A stretch of DNA of 14,614 bases from UBA6183 sp964603255 (lineage in GTDB: Bacteria; Bacteroidota; Bacteroidia; UKL13-3), in the NCBI GenBank assembly GCA_964603255.1, contig CAZRVA010000062.1:1-14614 (forward strand), read 5' to 3'. Both the position numbers and the translations under genes were made by a program. The notes beneath the pieces are model-generated. The model was not told the DNA's origin and made no database searches. It saw only the letters and a list, made by a program, of their open reading frames with translations. Each line of letters opens with the position of its first letter. The stretch's first letter is position 1. Below are positions 14,554 through 14,614 of this stretch, piece after piece.

Positions 14554-14614
14554 GAAGAGCACCTTCGTCTATCCACCCAAATTTGGGGTGATAAGCGAAG
14601 AAAACCTTCGTCTA
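14554..14614 (+). repeat. Start of a tandem array of 43-bp palindromic units (cut by window edge)
   Basis: GAAGAGCACCTTCGTCTA (14554-14571) recurs as GAAGAAAACCTTCGTCTA (14597-14614), with 16 of 18 bases identical and a period of 43 bp. The repeat may continue beyond the edge. The full unit contains a 38-nt imperfect palindrome (14563-14600). Two copies of part of the unit are the minimum for calling a repeat, so the array itself is inferred. Confidence 0.65.
14563..14600. repeat. 38-nt imperfect palindrome within the repeat unit
   Basis: The halves 14563-14581 and 14582-14600 are each 19 nt. Position by position they form 15 Watson-Crick pairs, one T-G pair and three mismatches, in blocks CTTCG/CGAAG, TATC/GATA and CCCAAA/TTTGGG. 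The unpaired positions lie between the blocks. There is no T-tract after it, so it is not a typical terminator. Such interrupted hairpins can be recognised by recombinases as folded single strands or as paired binding arms. Confidence 0.75.

Noticed and set aside
14563..14600. Rho-independent terminator of the recombinase gene
   Set aside because: The hairpin has three mismatches and is followed by AAAACC rather than a T-tract.
14554..14614. CRISPR array start
   Set aside because: The 43-bp period leaves almost no room for a spacer beside a 38-nt palindrome, and no cas gene is seen. The second copy is incomplete, so more flanking sequence could reopen this.
13412..14614. Classical integron (intI plus attC array)
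   Set aside because: The recombinase lacks the integron-specific extra helix between the catalytic blocks, and the repeat has no RYYYAAC/GTTRRRY boxes.

Overview
The window looks like chromosomal DNA from a member of the Bacteroidota, probably of the Chitinophagales/Sphingobacteriales/Cytophagales type. The reasons are the AT-rich sequence, genes without clear Shine-Dalgarno sites, promoter-like TAnnTTTG elements, a secreted protease with a type IX secretion (T9SS) C-terminal sorting domain, a TPR plus PD40 OmpA-type protein, a bacterial GH3 enzyme, and PssA/CdsA proteins of typical form. No rRNA, tRNA, insertion sequence or CRISPR array was recognised.

Layout. Positions 1-5011 are read on the minus strand. 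In transcription order they are pssA (phosphatidylserine synthase), an exported M28 zinc peptidase, a GH3-family acyl-adenylating enzyme, and a TPR/PD40 OmpA-type protein that runs off the left edge. The last two overlap by 4 bp (ATGA). Positions 5012-5112 form a divergent regulatory region. Positions 5113-9426 (+) hold a small putative exported protein of unknown function and then a 1270-residue multidomain subtilisin-like protease exported by the T9SS. The pair ends at a strong bidirectional hairpin terminator (9445-9486). It is shared with the convergent minus-strand tRNA-dihydrouridine synthase gene dusB (9568-10563).

From 10593 to 13092 (+) there is a compact operon: CPBP intramembrane protease, a DUF2007-like small protein, cdsA (CDP-diacylglycerol synthase) and a membrane-anchored SRPBCC protein. 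Two successive gene overlaps are each exactly 11 bp. CdsA makes the CDP-diacylglycerol that PssA, encoded further left, uses. The window therefore holds two consecutive steps of phosphatidylserine/phosphatidylethanolamine synthesis, in separate transcription units.

The right end (13093-14614) has a different character. A roughly 0.3 kb non-coding stretch contains a perfect 9-bp inverted repeat (13360-13387) directly in front of a complete tyrosine recombinase gene. This recombinase has an extra N-terminal domain. Some 38 bp after its stop begins what appears to be a tandem array of 43-bp units. Each unit is built around a 38-nt imperfect palindrome, and the window ends just inside the second unit. 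A recombinase beside an array of folded palindromic repeats is the most unusual feature here. It could be a recombination-site array that is not a classical integron, but this window shows only its first unit.
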